Below are positions 51,640 through 60,213 of a stretch of DNA of 64,000 bases, piece by piece. The DNA comes from UBA11403 sp963784615. Lineage in GTDB: Bacteria > Pseudomonadota > Gammaproteobacteria > Legionellales > Legionellaceae. Numbering within the stretch: position 1 is the first letter of the stretch; each line of letters opens with the position of its first letter. The stretch spans positions 186,001 to 250,000 of the forward strand of contig CAWASG010000001.1 of the NCBI GenBank assembly GCA_963784615.1, in the 5' to 3' direction. The position numbers and the translations under genes were made by a program. The notes beneath the pieces were generated by a model that worked only from the letters and a program-made list of their open reading frames with translations, was not told the origin of the DNA and made no database searches.

Positions 51640-51915
51640 TTATTTAATCACTTTGGGAACGAGATATAGGTTGTCTTTATATTGCGGTGCAATCCGACCT
51701 AATGATTCGCCGAGGTTACATGTTTCGGCTTCATCCGATCGTAGGGGTTGAATGGCGTCCATGGGATGAGTCAGGGGTTGAATGCCCTTAGTATCGATTT
51801 GACGAAGATGCTCGACAAAATTAATGATCGCATTGAGGTCGTTAGCCAACTCGGGAGCGGCATTCAAATATGCCAGGGATGATAGATGGTTTAATTGTTC
51901 GGTTGATATCGTCAT
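51640..51915 (-). CDS. gatC: Asp-tRNA(Asn)/Glu-tRNA(Gln) amidotransferase subunit C
   Basis: This 91-residue GatC tethers GatA and GatB. The N-terminal helix TISTEQLNHLSSLAYLN and the region INFVEHLRQIDTKGIQPLTHPM followed by LRSDE fit the family. It is the first gene of the gatCAB-hydrolase operon. A palindromic repeat lies 60 bases upstream. Confidence 0.94.
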   Translation of the reverse strand: MTISTEQLNHLSSLAYLNAAPELANDLNAIINFVEHLRQIDTKGIQPLTHPMDAIQPLRSDEAETCNLGESLGRIAPQYKDNLYLVPKVIK

Positions 51916-51978
51916 ATATTCTCTAATTATTTATTGTAACCGTAGGTTCACTGCCATAAAGTTAAGGGATTAATCGGA

Positions 51979-52053
51979 GTAGGTTGGGTTGAGCGAGAGC
52001 GAAGCCCAACATGACGACTTTGTTGGGCTTCGCTCTCGCTCAACCCAACCTAC
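51979..52053. repeat. Long palindromic repeat, copy 10
   Basis: A 75-bp form (arms GTAGGTTGGGTTGAGCGAGA and complement) with the left outer arm AAGGGATTAATCGG but no right outer arm. It lies between the divergent gatC and trpEG genes. Confidence 0.9.
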
Positions 52054-52221
52054 GAAGACCTATCCTGCTTTTAAAAGCAATCTTCATCGCAGTATTCTAT
52101 TCTAGCTGAATAGCCCTTGTAATTCATTGTATTCATGGCAGTACCCCCGCTTTTTCAAGAAATTGTCGTGCATCACGGATTTAATATGGTATCAAATTAT
52201 GATAGCCTATATTTCATATTT

Positions 52222-52261
52222 GGACAAAGCTGCATGCGTTTTTTTGCATGCAGCTTTGTCC
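52222..52261 (+). promoter_or_regulatory. Perfect hairpin in the trpEG leader
   Basis: GGACAAAGCTGCATGC and its exact complement form a 16-bp stem with loop GTTTTTTT, ending 24 bases before the trpEG ATG. It may be an attenuator or operator. The T run lies in the loop and not after the stem, so it is not a normal terminator. Two Trp codons lie in frame upstream, but no clear leader peptide was found. Confidence 0.5.
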
Positions 52262-52285
52262 AAACTCCAAACGAGGATAGTGCGA

Positions 52286-54442
52286 ATGCTTCAGCAATTT
52301 AAAACCGCCGGTGGTGTGCAGGTTGAATTAGAACAGCAGCCCCTTGAGTATCAAAATGCCATTGAGCCATTAACGCGACAGCTTGACACGCATCGAGGCG
52401 TCTTGTTTGCATCCGGGTTTGAATATCCCGGGCGATATACCTGTTGGGACATGGGGTTTTACAATCCACCACTGGTGTTGACTTGTGTTGGCGCATTGCT
52501 GGAGTTAAAGGCGCTTAATCGTCGCGGTGAAGTGATGCTGGCTATGCTTAAGCCGTTGTTGTGTTCAGAAATAGCATTTGAAATAGTCAGTCAATCTATA
52601 GAGCAGATCAGTTTAACGGTCAAGCCATCTGATGCGCTATTCAGTGAAGAAGAGCGTAGTCATCAACCCTCTGCATTTAGCTTATTACGCACGCTTCTTG
52701 CATTTTTCAAGCTTGATAATGAGGCCTATCTTGGCCTATATGGTGCATTTGGATATGACTTGATTTTCCAATTTGAAAACATCGCTCAGCATCAGGATAG
52801 AACGGCTTCTCAGCGGGATATGGTGCTCTATCTGCCGGATGAAATTTATATTGTGAATCATCGAAAGGAAGAGGCGTTTGTTCGGCGGTATGAGTTTCAA
52901 TTTGAAGGGATGTCGACACAAGGGCTGCCGCGAGAAGGCGCACCTCATCCTTATGAAGCCACAGAAAAGCCATCGGCAGCATGCGATCATGCGCCTGGTG
53001 AGTATGCAGACTTGGTTGAAAAGGCCAAAACGCATTTTGCATGCGGTGATTTATTTGAAGTGGTTCCAAGCCAGACGTTTTCTTTACATGCTGCAGACAA
53101 GCCATCGGTTATTTTTTCACGTATGAGAACCAGAAATCCTTCACCCTATGGTTTTTTAATGAATCTGGGGGAGGGGGAGTATTTGGTTGGCGCATCGCCT
53201 GAAATGTATGTTCGTGTACAAGGTCGGCGTATTGAAACAGCGCCGATTTCAGGAACCATACAGCGCGGAGAAGATGCGATTGAAGATGCGTCTAATATTC
53301 AATGGTTACTGGAGTCTGAAAAAGAAAAGTCTGAGCTTACGATGTGTACGGATGTGGATCGCAATGATAAGTCGAGAATTTGTGAGGCGGGCAGTGTGCG
53401 TGTTATTGGTCGTCGGCAGATTGAAATGTATTCACGTTTAATCCATACCGTTGATCATGTGGAAGGCTATTTGCGTGAAGGATTTGATGCGGTTGATGCG
53501 TTTTTAACGCATATGTGGGTCGTGACTGTCACTGGCGCGCCAAAATTATGGGCGATGAATTTCATCGAAAAGCATGAAAAATCACCACGCAAATGGTATG
53601 GCGGTGCGGTTGGTTGGTTTAATTTCAATGGCGATTTAAATACTGGTTTGGTTTTGCGTACGGTGCGTTTGAAGCAGGGCCTTGCCGAAGTTCGTGTTGG
53701 CGCAACGTTGCTTTATGATTCTGTGCCTGAGGCTGAGGAGGCTGAGACGCGTCTTAAAGCGTCAGCTTTTCTGGATATATTAAAAGGTCTACCAACGAAA
53801 CCGATGGCATCGTATGTTGTGCCGCAAACGGGCGTTGGGAAAAGGGTGCTGCTGGTTGATCATCAAGATTCCTTTGTGCATACGCTCGCGAATTACATGC
53901 GTCAAACCGGCGCGGATGTTGAGACAGCTCGTTATGAAAACGCTTTGTCGTTTTTGCAAAAAAGGAACTACGATTTGGTGCTGTTATCTCCCGGCCCCGG
54001 GAAACCGAGTGACTTTAACTTGTCTGCAACCATCGATGCGGTTTTGGCAAAGCAAATCCCTCTGTTTGGTGTTTGTTTGGGGTTGCAAGGGTTGGTGGAG
54101 TATTTTGGCGGGCAGCTTGATGTATTGGATTATCCCATGCATGGGAAGTCATCTACGGTTAAGGTATTAAATCATGAAGGTATCTTTACAGGCTTTGAAT
54201 CGACCTTCACCGCAGCTCGTTATCACTCGCTACACGCAAGACTTGATACATTGCCGAAAGATCTGTGTGTGACTGCAATGAGTGAGGATGGCGTGGTGAT
54301 GGCCATATCCCATCGCAGCTTACCTATCCATGCCGTGCAATTTCATCCGGAAGCGATTCTTTCGTTATTGCAACATGCGGGGATACGGATTATTGGTAAT
54401 GTGATGTCGATGCTTTCTATTCATGACGCAACAAGCGCTTAA
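52286..54442 (+). CDS. trpE(G): Anthranilate synthase, fused components I and II
   Basis: The protein is 718 residues. The N-terminal chorismate-binding part has ETAPISGTIQRGEDAIED, ELTMCTDVDRNDKSRICEAGSV and GAPKLWAMNFIEKHEKSPRKWYGGAVGW. The C-terminal class I glutamine amidotransferase part has VLLVDHQDSF, LVLLSPGPGKPSDF, the nucleophile in FGVCLGLQGLVEYFGG and VQFHPEAILS. It converts chorismate and glutamine to anthranilate, the first step of tryptophan synthesis. The fusion is typical of alphaproteobacteria and some gammaproteobacteria. GAGG precedes the ATG at 52286. The other trp genes are not adjacent. A phenazine-type homologue is the alternative. Confidence 0.92.
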   Translation: MLQQFKTAGGVQVELEQQPLEYQNAIEPLTRQLDTHRGVLFASGFEYPGRYTCWDMGFYNPPLVLTCVGALLELKALNRRGEVMLAMLKPLLCSEIAFEIVSQSIEQISLTVKPSDALFSEEERSHQPSAFSLLRTLLAFFKLDNEAYLGLYGAFGYDLIFQFENIAQHQDRTASQRDMVLYLPDEIYIVNHRKEEAFVRRYEFQFEGMSTQGLPREGAPHPYEATEKPSAACDHAPGEYADLVEKAKTHFACGDLFEVVPSQTFSLHAADKPSVIFSRMRTRNPSPYGFLMNLGEGEYLVGASPEMYVRVQGRRIETAPISGTIQRGEDAIEDASNIQWLLESEKEKSELTMCTDVDRNDKSRICEAGSVRVIGRRQIEMYSRLIHTVDHVEGYLREGFDAVDAFLTHMWVVTVTGAPKLWAMNFIEKHEKSPRKWYGGAVGWFNFNGDLNTGLVLRTVRLKQGLAEVRVGATLLYDSVPEAEEAETRLKASAFLDILKGLPTKPMASYVVPQTGVGKRVLLVDHQDSFVHTLANYMRQTGADVETARYENALSFLQKRNYDLVLLSPGPGKPSDFNLSATIDAVLAKQIPLFGVCLGLQGLVEYFGGQLDVLDYPMHGKSSTVKVLNHEGIFTGFESTFTAARYHSLHARLDTLPKDLCVTAMSEDGVVMAISHRSLPIHAVQFHPEAILSLLQHAGIRIIGNVMSMLSIHDATSA

Positions 54443-54755
54443 AAAGAAGGCTGGCCATATCTTGTCGTGTATCACAGACAATATGAATATAAATAACGTT
54501 TCCTCTTGCCTCATAAATAATCCGATTTTTGCCGGCAATGACTTGGCGATATTGGGATAAATTGAGTTCATTTAATTCAGGGGGAATATTTCCGGCATCT
54601 GGAAATGTTTTAAGGGCATTGACCGCTTTTTTGATGTTTTTATAAGTGACTTGCCAAGTTAATTTAGAAAAATGGTTAGTGATGTATTTTTTTAATTCTC
54701 TCAAGTCCAATTCAGCTTGGTGTAGGAAAACAACAGTATAGGGCATTGACTTCAA
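54417..54755 (-). CDS. RelE/ParE-family toxin
   Basis: This 112-residue protein has the RelE/ParE fold pattern: YTVVFLHQAELDLRELKKYI at the N-terminus, then YRQVIAGKNRIIYEARGNVIYIHIVCDTRQDMASLLFKRLL. The basic residues (R in NRIIYE, and DTRQD) fit family members that cleave mRNA or inhibit gyrase. The start overlaps the antitoxin stop by 4 bases. Its 3' end overlaps trpEG by 26 bases on the other strand. Confidence 0.86.
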   Translation of the reverse strand: MKSMPYTVVFLHQAELDLRELKKYITNHFSKLTWQVTYKNIKKAVNALKTFPDAGNIPPELNELNLSQYRQVIAGKNRIIYEARGNVIYIHIVCDTRQDMASLLFKRLLRHE

Positions 54756-55015
54756 TCCTTATCAAGATCTGCGAAAACATCGCCAGCTTCACGGAATTGG
54801 GCCTCTTCTATTTGTTGATGGCCTTGTGCCAAAATTTTCAGTAGGGATAAAGCTTCTTCATATTCCTCATAGGACTGTACGTCAAGAACAACGAGTTTAG
54901 CCTCACCATTTTGTGTAATGAGCATTGGTTTTCGATTTTTTGAAATCGTATTAACAATTTCTGCTGCGTGACTTTTAAGATAAGAGATCGGCTTGATCTG
55001 AGTTGAATATTTCAT
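54752..55015 (-). CDS. Phd/YefM-family antitoxin
   Basis: This 87-residue antitoxin has the Phd/YefM DNA-binding half (PISYLKSHAAEIVNTISKNRKPMLITQNGEAKLVVLD in part) and a C-terminal acidic toxin-binding tail. It is upstream of and overlapping with the toxin gene, the usual order, and probably autoregulates the pair. The chromosomal location between trpEG and clc suggests an acquired module. Confidence 0.88.
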   Translation of the reverse strand: MKYSTQIKPISYLKSHAAEIVNTISKNRKPMLITQNGEAKLVVLDVQSYEEYEEALSLLKILAQGHQQIEEAQFREAGDVFADLDKD

Positions 55016-55154
55016 GTTAGACTCTTAAATTGAAGCGCTGCCGGTTGGCCTGCCATTAAACTAAATATAGACTATATTTAGTCTGGTGTATAGCAACTAC
55101 ACTGGCTACATGCAAAAAGACGCACGCAGTTCTGTAGCCTCATAATTAATCGGA

Positions 55155-55229
55155 GTAGGTTGGGTTGAGCGAGAGCGAAGCCCAACAAAATTGTCATGTT
55201 GGGCTTCGCTCTCGCTCAACCCAACCTAC
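55155..55229. repeat. Long palindromic repeat, copy 11
   Basis: A 75-bp core with short outer arms CATAATTAATCGG and CCGATTATG extending to 55141-55240. It lies between the antitoxin and clc genes. Confidence 0.9.
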
Positions 55230-55296
55230 GTCCGATTATGCCCTTAACATAGGGTGTTTGTCTGGTGTATAGGTGCCTGGTTCAAGGATGAAGGAT

Positions 55297-56589
55297 ATGT
55301 ATAAGCGAATATTAAAATTATATGGAATCGTTATTGTGCTGGGGGTGTTGATAGGTATCGTCGGCTCCTGCTTTCAGATCTCCATTTCTATTGTGAGTCA
55401 TTGGCTGACGGGTTTATTTCAATTCGTTAAGCTTCACGGTGGGCCGGTTACTCTTGTCTCAGTCTTGGTTACCATGATGTTGGTCTTTATTGCCTGGCTC
55501 ATGGTTCGATTTATTGCGCCGGATGCGGCGGGGAGTGGGGTGCCGCAAATTGAAGGCGCTCTCCTTCATGATACCCCGATGATTTGGCAGCGATTGCTTC
55601 CGGTTAAGTTTTTCGGTGGGGTGATTGCGATAGGATCTAATATGGTTCTTGGGCGCGAGGGCCCGACCATTCAACTTGGTGGGCATTTAGCCGAGATGTT
55701 GGGCGAGTGGTTGCATATCACAAAACATCGGCGTGATACCTTAATTGCGGCGGGTGCTGCGGCGGGGTTGGCGGTTGCTTTTAATGCGCCTCTGGCGGGT
55801 GTTTTATTTGTGGTTGAAGAAATGCGTCGCCCGTTTCGTTTTTCATTTACTAATTTTTCCATTGTTGCTATTAGCTGTGTATCGGCTACGATTATTGAGC
55901 ATCTGATCTTGGGCTCTCAACCTGCGATTGCGATGGATGTGTTTGCGCTGCCGAGCCTGCAGTCACTGGGATGGTTTTTCTTGTTTGGTATCGTCGTTGG
56001 TTTTGCGGGCCTCTTATTTAATATGGTTTTGATTCGGTCTTTAACATTCACGGATCAATTCAGTATTAAAAAACGCATGGTCTTTGTTTTAATGGTCGGC
56101 GCACTCATTGGATATTTGACCTTTGCCTATCCTGCTTTGGTGGGTGGTGGGTATGACATTATTGAGCAATCACTCACCATGCGCCCATCATTGTCCGTTT
56201 TGCTATTACTCTTCGTCGCTCGCTTTTTTATCGGGATACTGTGTTATTCAACAGGCGTACCTGGCGGGATATTCGCACCCATGCTTGCGTTAGGTACTTT
56301 ATTAGGCTTGGCTTGTTCTTATGTTTTGAAATGGTCTGTTGATCCTTCCATTCACCCTGGAATGTTCGCCGTCGCCGGTATGGGCGCCTTATTTTCAGCA
56401 GCCGTTCGCGCGCCGTTGACGGGTATCGTTTTGGTGGTTGAAATGACGGAGAACTACTCGCTGATTTTACCACTCATGGTCACGTGTTTAACCTCAACGA
56501 CAGTCGTGCAATTATTTGGCAATCCACCAATTTATTCGCAGTTATTGCGTCGATTGGTCAATAGTGGAAAAAAATCAAAACTTATCTAA
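55297..56589 (+). CDS. ClC-family chloride channel/transporter
   Basis: The protein is 430 residues with about 10-12 hydrophobic segments and the ClC selectivity motifs GSGVPQIEGALL, GREGPTIQLGG and PGGIFAPMLALG, plus the late tyrosine region. The gating Glu is present in GREGP. The position of the proton Glu of exchangers was not resolved. Start at ATG 55297 (AAGGA 8 bases upstream); 55288 is also possible. No CBS domains follow. It lies convergent to the next gene with a 15-base overlap. Confidence 0.9.
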   Translation: MYKRILKLYGIVIVLGVLIGIVGSCFQISISIVSHWLTGLFQFVKLHGGPVTLVSVLVTMMLVFIAWLMVRFIAPDAAGSGVPQIEGALLHDTPMIWQRLLPVKFFGGVIAIGSNMVLGREGPTIQLGGHLAEMLGEWLHITKHRRDTLIAAGAAAGLAVAFNAPLAGVLFVVEEMRRPFRFSFTNFSIVAISCVSATIIEHLILGSQPAIAMDVFALPSLQSLGWFFLFGIVVGFAGLLFNMVLIRSLTFTDQFSIKKRMVFVLMVGALIGYLTFAYPALVGGGYDIIEQSLTMRPSLSVLLLLFVARFFIGILCYSTGVPGGIFAPMLALGTLLGLACSYVLKWSVDPSIHPGMFAVAGMGALFSAAVRAPLTGIVLVVEMTENYSLILPLMVTCLTSTTVVQLFGNPPIYSQLLRRLVNSGKKSKLI

Positions 56590-57483
56590 CTGAGGTGCAG
56601 CCTTATCATTACCTGCATCTCTGCCCGACGCGTTAGAAAACAAACGCAAATATCTATTTGATTGAGGTGACTCCTGTGCGCTTAATCTAACGCTTAAACC
56701 CTCCAGGTCATCTTGTGTTGAATTAATTCTGGGCACAGATGAATTAAGCATGGATAAGCATTGTGACCAGCTTGATATTGCGTCTTCATCATCAGAATCG
56801 AGATTATATAGAGAACGCGTCGGCGATACACTCCATAGGGGTAAGCGCTGGAGCGGTTGAGGTGAGAAGTCATCTATACGAGCCTCAAATGTTCTATCGT
56901 TATCTATAAAAAATACAATCATGTTTTCTCTGAACTTCACGGTTATTTCCGTTTCTGCCGCGGACTCACTTAATAAATGTGTAAAAAACTCATTAATTCT
57001 TCCATTTTGAGGAATATCAATGGTCGTATTTTTATTTAACTTGATAACAAAATGAAGGGGTAAAAAAGAAGATTGATGCATCCCGATCAGGGTGGAAATA
57101 AATTGACTTAACGTAGGTGAATAGTGACCACTACAGTTATCAATGATAGTTTTTGTTGGGTCTTCCCTATTATATTGTACCCAACCGGCAGATTGTACAG
57201 GTCCTGCAGCTGTCAGTTGAGAATGAACAGTCGTATTAAAAATGTAGAAGGCGCCATCCGGCGTAACGACATACATATTAGGACCGGTGTTTACAATGCT
57301 CCTAGTAGCATTAAAAACCCAGATGTGATCTTCAGTTGAAATGACTCTATATTCTTCTTTTTGTGATCCTTCAAAATAACAGAAAGTAGGCGTGTCGCCA
57401 CTAGTACAATTCTTATCTTCATCTCGCTTATACGGGCTAACGCTTGCTAAATTAACAATTCGAGGTATTCCGTTTGTTATCAT
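56575..57483 (-). CDS. Hypothetical protein, effector candidate
   Basis: The protein is 302 residues from the ATG at 57483 (GAGG upstream), with no signal peptide or membrane segment. Features seen are SGHYSPTLSQFI, a region of alternating strands (RVISTEDHIWVFN ... GAFYIFNTTV), and a disordered C-terminus rich in Ser, Asn and Asp. I do not recognise the family. Placement next to a eukaryote-like phosphatase gene (divergent) suggests a host-directed role. Confidence 0.5.
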   Translation of the reverse strand: MITNGIPRIVNLASVSPYKRDEDKNCTSGDTPTFCYFEGSQKEEYRVISTEDHIWVFNATRSIVNTGPNMYVVTPDGAFYIFNTTVHSQLTAAGPVQSAGWVQYNREDPTKTIIDNCSGHYSPTLSQFISTLIGMHQSSFLPLHFVIKLNKNTTIDIPQNGRINEFFTHLLSESAAETEITVKFRENMIVFFIDNDRTFEARIDDFSPQPLQRLPLWSVSPTRSLYNLDSDDEDAISSWSQCLSMLNSSVPRINSTQDDLEGLSVRLSAQESPQSNRYLRLFSNASGRDAGNDKAAPQLDKF

Positions 57484-57693
57484 GTCAACCTCTTTGCTAC
57501 TAAAATAGAGACCCAGTATAACCGAAATTGCCATTGTGTACAAGTATGTCGCGATAGCTTTATATTGTGCCTATTGACATCAAAAAAAATACATCCTAAA
57601 ATGCCGGCGTATATTCAACCCGAAGTCCAACACAATTGCTTCTTGTGCATAGGCTATTTTCTAAAACCCTTAGGGCAAAAAATAAGGACATTC

Positions 57694-58218
57694 ATGTTAA
57701 TGTTTGAAGAGCAATTAGCTCACCCAACAGCAATTAATGAGTATTTGTTTTTAGGAAGTGTTCGCACACTAGAGAGCAGTACGTTTATGAGAAATATCCA
57801 ATGCGTGATTAGTGTGATGAAATCCCCACCAAAAATTGAAAATGTTAAACAATTAATCGTCAGCATTGAGGATATGACCGAGATCAATATTACGAGCTAT
57901 TTTTCTCTTGTTTTTGAGCACATTGAATCTTGCCGGGCAAATAATGAAAAAGTATTAGTCCACTGTGAAAAGGGGATGTCTCGATCCTCGAGTTTTGTGA
58001 TCGCTTGGTTATTGCAAGAGGGGCATACCAACGGAAAGCAAGTCGATTATCAAGAAGTACTACGAGAGCTCGTTAAAAAAAGGTCGCTTGTTGCCCCTAA
58101 CGCTGGATTTGCCGTCCAATTGCGTAACTTTGCTGATGAATTAAATCAAAAGCTACTGGAAAAAGGGCGTATAAACCCGGGCTCTGCAGAACCTGTAGAA
58201 CGTAAAATTTTTAAGTGA
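57694..58218 (+). CDS. Dual-specificity protein phosphatase
   Basis: This 174-residue protein has the DSP domain NEYLFLGSVRTLESSTF, the general-acid region SIEDMTEINI and the Cys-phosphatase loop VLVHCEKGMSRSSSFVIAWLL with the catalytic Cys near residue 91. It would remove phosphate from Tyr/Ser/Thr in proteins. AAGGA precedes the ATG at 57694, although the frame is open to 57565. Such small DSPs are typically eukaryotic, so it is a likely horizontally acquired effector-type enzyme. Confidence 0.8.
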   Translation: MLMFEEQLAHPTAINEYLFLGSVRTLESSTFMRNIQCVISVMKSPPKIENVKQLIVSIEDMTEINITSYFSLVFEHIESCRANNEKVLVHCEKGMSRSSSFVIAWLLQEGHTNGKQVDYQEVLRELVKKRSLVAPNAGFAVQLRNFADELNQKLLEKGRINPGSAEPVERKIFK

Positions 58219-58250
58219 GCTCAAAGATGAGATTGTCGGGCTTAGTCACC

Positions 58251-58390
58251 GTAGCCCGGTTGACGCCCGCATAGATCTCTAACCAAAAACAAACCTTCGC
58301 GCGTCAACCGGGTTGGATGTATCACGGAAGCACATCACCCCGGTTGCCGCTCCAAATTTGTTTGGTATTGTCAATGGCTACCGGGCTACA
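58251..58390. repeat. Second palindromic repeat family (GTAGCCCGGTTGACGC type)
   Basis: GTAGCCCGG at 58251 faces CCGGGCTAC ending at 58389. An internal pair GGTTGACGC/GCGTCAACC forms a second stem. It lies between the phosphatase and ugpA genes. It is a REP-like element distinct from the main palindrome, with no other copy seen in the window. Confidence 0.75.
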
Positions 58391-58480
58391 TTGACTCATA
58401 CATTTTAGAACAAGATTAGATCGCTTCGATGAAAGTTTTTCGATATACTCGAATGACTTTATCACATCACTGATCACGCC

Positions 58481-59359
58481 ATGAAGCACTTCCAGCACCA
58501 TAAAAAAATCGCATTATGGTTCATCCTGCCCCAGCTGCTGGTGACGGTTATTTTCTTTATATGGCCGGCACTCAACGCTGTATTACAGTCTTTTTATTAC
58601 AGTGACGCCTTCGGATTGCAATCACGATTTGCAGGGCTATCGAACTATATCGATCTGTTTTATAGCTTTGAGTATGGACACGCTGTTTTAATCACCTTTA
58701 TTATTGCTGCAAGTGTGACGGTGTTAACGATGAGTTTTGGCTTGGCTTTAGCGTTGCTCGTACAGGGGCGACGACGAGGGCAGGGCGTGTATAAGTCGCT
58801 GCTGTTATGGCCTTATGCTGTGGCTCCAGCCGTGGCTGCGGTTCTATGGCGTTTTTTGTGTCAACCGCATATTGGCTGGCTGACGGATGTATTGCATCGT
58901 TTCGGCATTGAATTTAATGATGTTATTCATCCACGACAAGCGTTATTGGTCGTTATTCTCACTGCCAGTTGGCAGCAATTCAGTTATAATTTTTTATTTT
59001 ATTATGCAGCATTGAACCGGATCCCGCAGGCACTTCTTGAAGCCGCAACGCTGGATGGTGCATCCTCCTGGCGCCGGTTCTGGCAAATTATTTTTCCATT
59101 GATTTCCCCAACGACGTTTTTTTTAGTTATCATGAATGTAATCTACTCTTTTTTTGATACATTCGGGATCATCGATGTGATTACCCATGGTGGGCCAGAA
59201 TACAGTACAACAACGTTGATTTATAAAGTGTATGAAGACGGGTTCGTTGGCATGGATCCTGGTGGTTCATCTGCGCAGTCCGTCATGTTGATGCTTTTAG
59301 TGATTGCGCTAACATTCATACAATTTCGGTTTCTTGAAAAAAAGGTTCATTATAAATGA
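58481..59359 (+). CDS. ugpA: Glycerol-3-phosphate ABC transporter permease UgpA
   Basis: This 292-residue inner-membrane permease has six hydrophobic segments. The EAA loop with its conserved glycine is LLEAATLDGASSWRRFWQIIFPLISPT. The N-terminus IALWFILPQLLVTVIFFIWPALNAVLQSFYYSDAFG closely follows UgpA. It overlaps ugpE by 4 bases. No periplasmic binding protein gene (ugpB) is adjacent. Confidence 0.9.
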   Translation: MKHFQHHKKIALWFILPQLLVTVIFFIWPALNAVLQSFYYSDAFGLQSRFAGLSNYIDLFYSFEYGHAVLITFIIAASVTVLTMSFGLALALLVQGRRRGQGVYKSLLLWPYAVAPAVAAVLWRFLCQPHIGWLTDVLHRFGIEFNDVIHPRQALLVVILTASWQQFSYNFLFYYAALNRIPQALLEAATLDGASSWRRFWQIIFPLISPTTFFLVIMNVIYSFFDTFGIIDVITHGGPEYSTTTLIYKVYEDGFVGMDPGGSSAQSVMLMLLVIALTFIQFRFLEKKVHYK

Positions 59360-60213
59360 TGCTGAAAGGATTCTACGGCACTCGTAGTCTGTTAAAACAT
59401 GGCCTGCAGCATGGTTTACTGTGCTTGTTTATTGTTATGATGTTTTTACCGCTTTATTTTGCACTCGTTGCGGCTAGTCACGATGGCGCGGCTTTGATGC
59501 ATGCGCCGTTGCCTGTATTGCCAGGGTCACATTTCTTTGAAAATATGAAAGCTGTGCTCGGGCAAGGACTTGCAGCGACGGGTGGCGAACCGGTTGCGCG
59601 TCTTCTTTTGAATAGTTTGATTGTTGCCGTCTTGATTGCTACGGGTAAAGTGATATTGGCGTTGCTTTCAGCTTTTGCGCTGGTTTATTTTCAATTTCCC
59701 TTTAAAAAATTAGCATTCGCGTTGATTTTTTCGACAATGATGTTACCGGTAGAAGTGCGTATTGTTCCTACGTTTCAAGTGATCGCTTCGTTTGGATGGA
59801 TCAACACTTTTTCAGGATTGACCTTGCCCTTGATGGCCTCTGCAACCGCAACGTTTTTATTTCGGCAATTTTTTAAAACCATTCCCCACGAATTGGTCGA
59901 TGCAGCCAAGCTTGATGGCGCAGGCCCCATTCGGTTTTTTTTCAATATATTACTCCCATTATCACGACCACCCATGGCCGCATTGTTTATTATCATGTTT
60001 GTTTATGGCTGGAACCAGTACCTGTGGCCATTGGTGATGACAACAGACACCTCCATGGCAACGCTGGTGATGGGTATACGGTATTTAACGGGAGTAGCAG
60101 ATCAAATTCCACAATGGCATTATATTATGACGATGGCATTGATTGCATTGCTGCCGCCATGTTTGCTGGTTGTTTCATGCCAACATTGGTTTGAGAAGGG
60201 GATAAGAGAATAA
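59356..60213 (+). CDS. ugpE: Glycerol-3-phosphate ABC transporter permease UgpE
   Basis: This 285-residue permease partner of UgpA has LFIVMMFLPLYFALVAASH near the N-terminus, the EAA loop ELVDAAKLDGAGPIRFFFNILLPLSRP, and the UgpE-like FVYGWNQYLWPLVMT. Its stop overlaps the ugpC ATG by one base (TAATG). The ATGA overlap with ugpA indicates coupled translation. Confidence 0.91.
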   Translation: MMLKGFYGTRSLLKHGLQHGLLCLFIVMMFLPLYFALVAASHDGAALMHAPLPVLPGSHFFENMKAVLGQGLAATGGEPVARLLLNSLIVAVLIATGKVILALLSAFALVYFQFPFKKLAFALIFSTMMLPVEVRIVPTFQVIASFGWINTFSGLTLPLMASATATFLFRQFFKTIPHELVDAAKLDGAGPIRFFFNILLPLSRPPMAALFIIMFVYGWNQYLWPLVMTTDTSMATLVMGIRYLTGVADQIPQWHYIMTMALIALLPPCLLVVSCQHWFEKGIRE

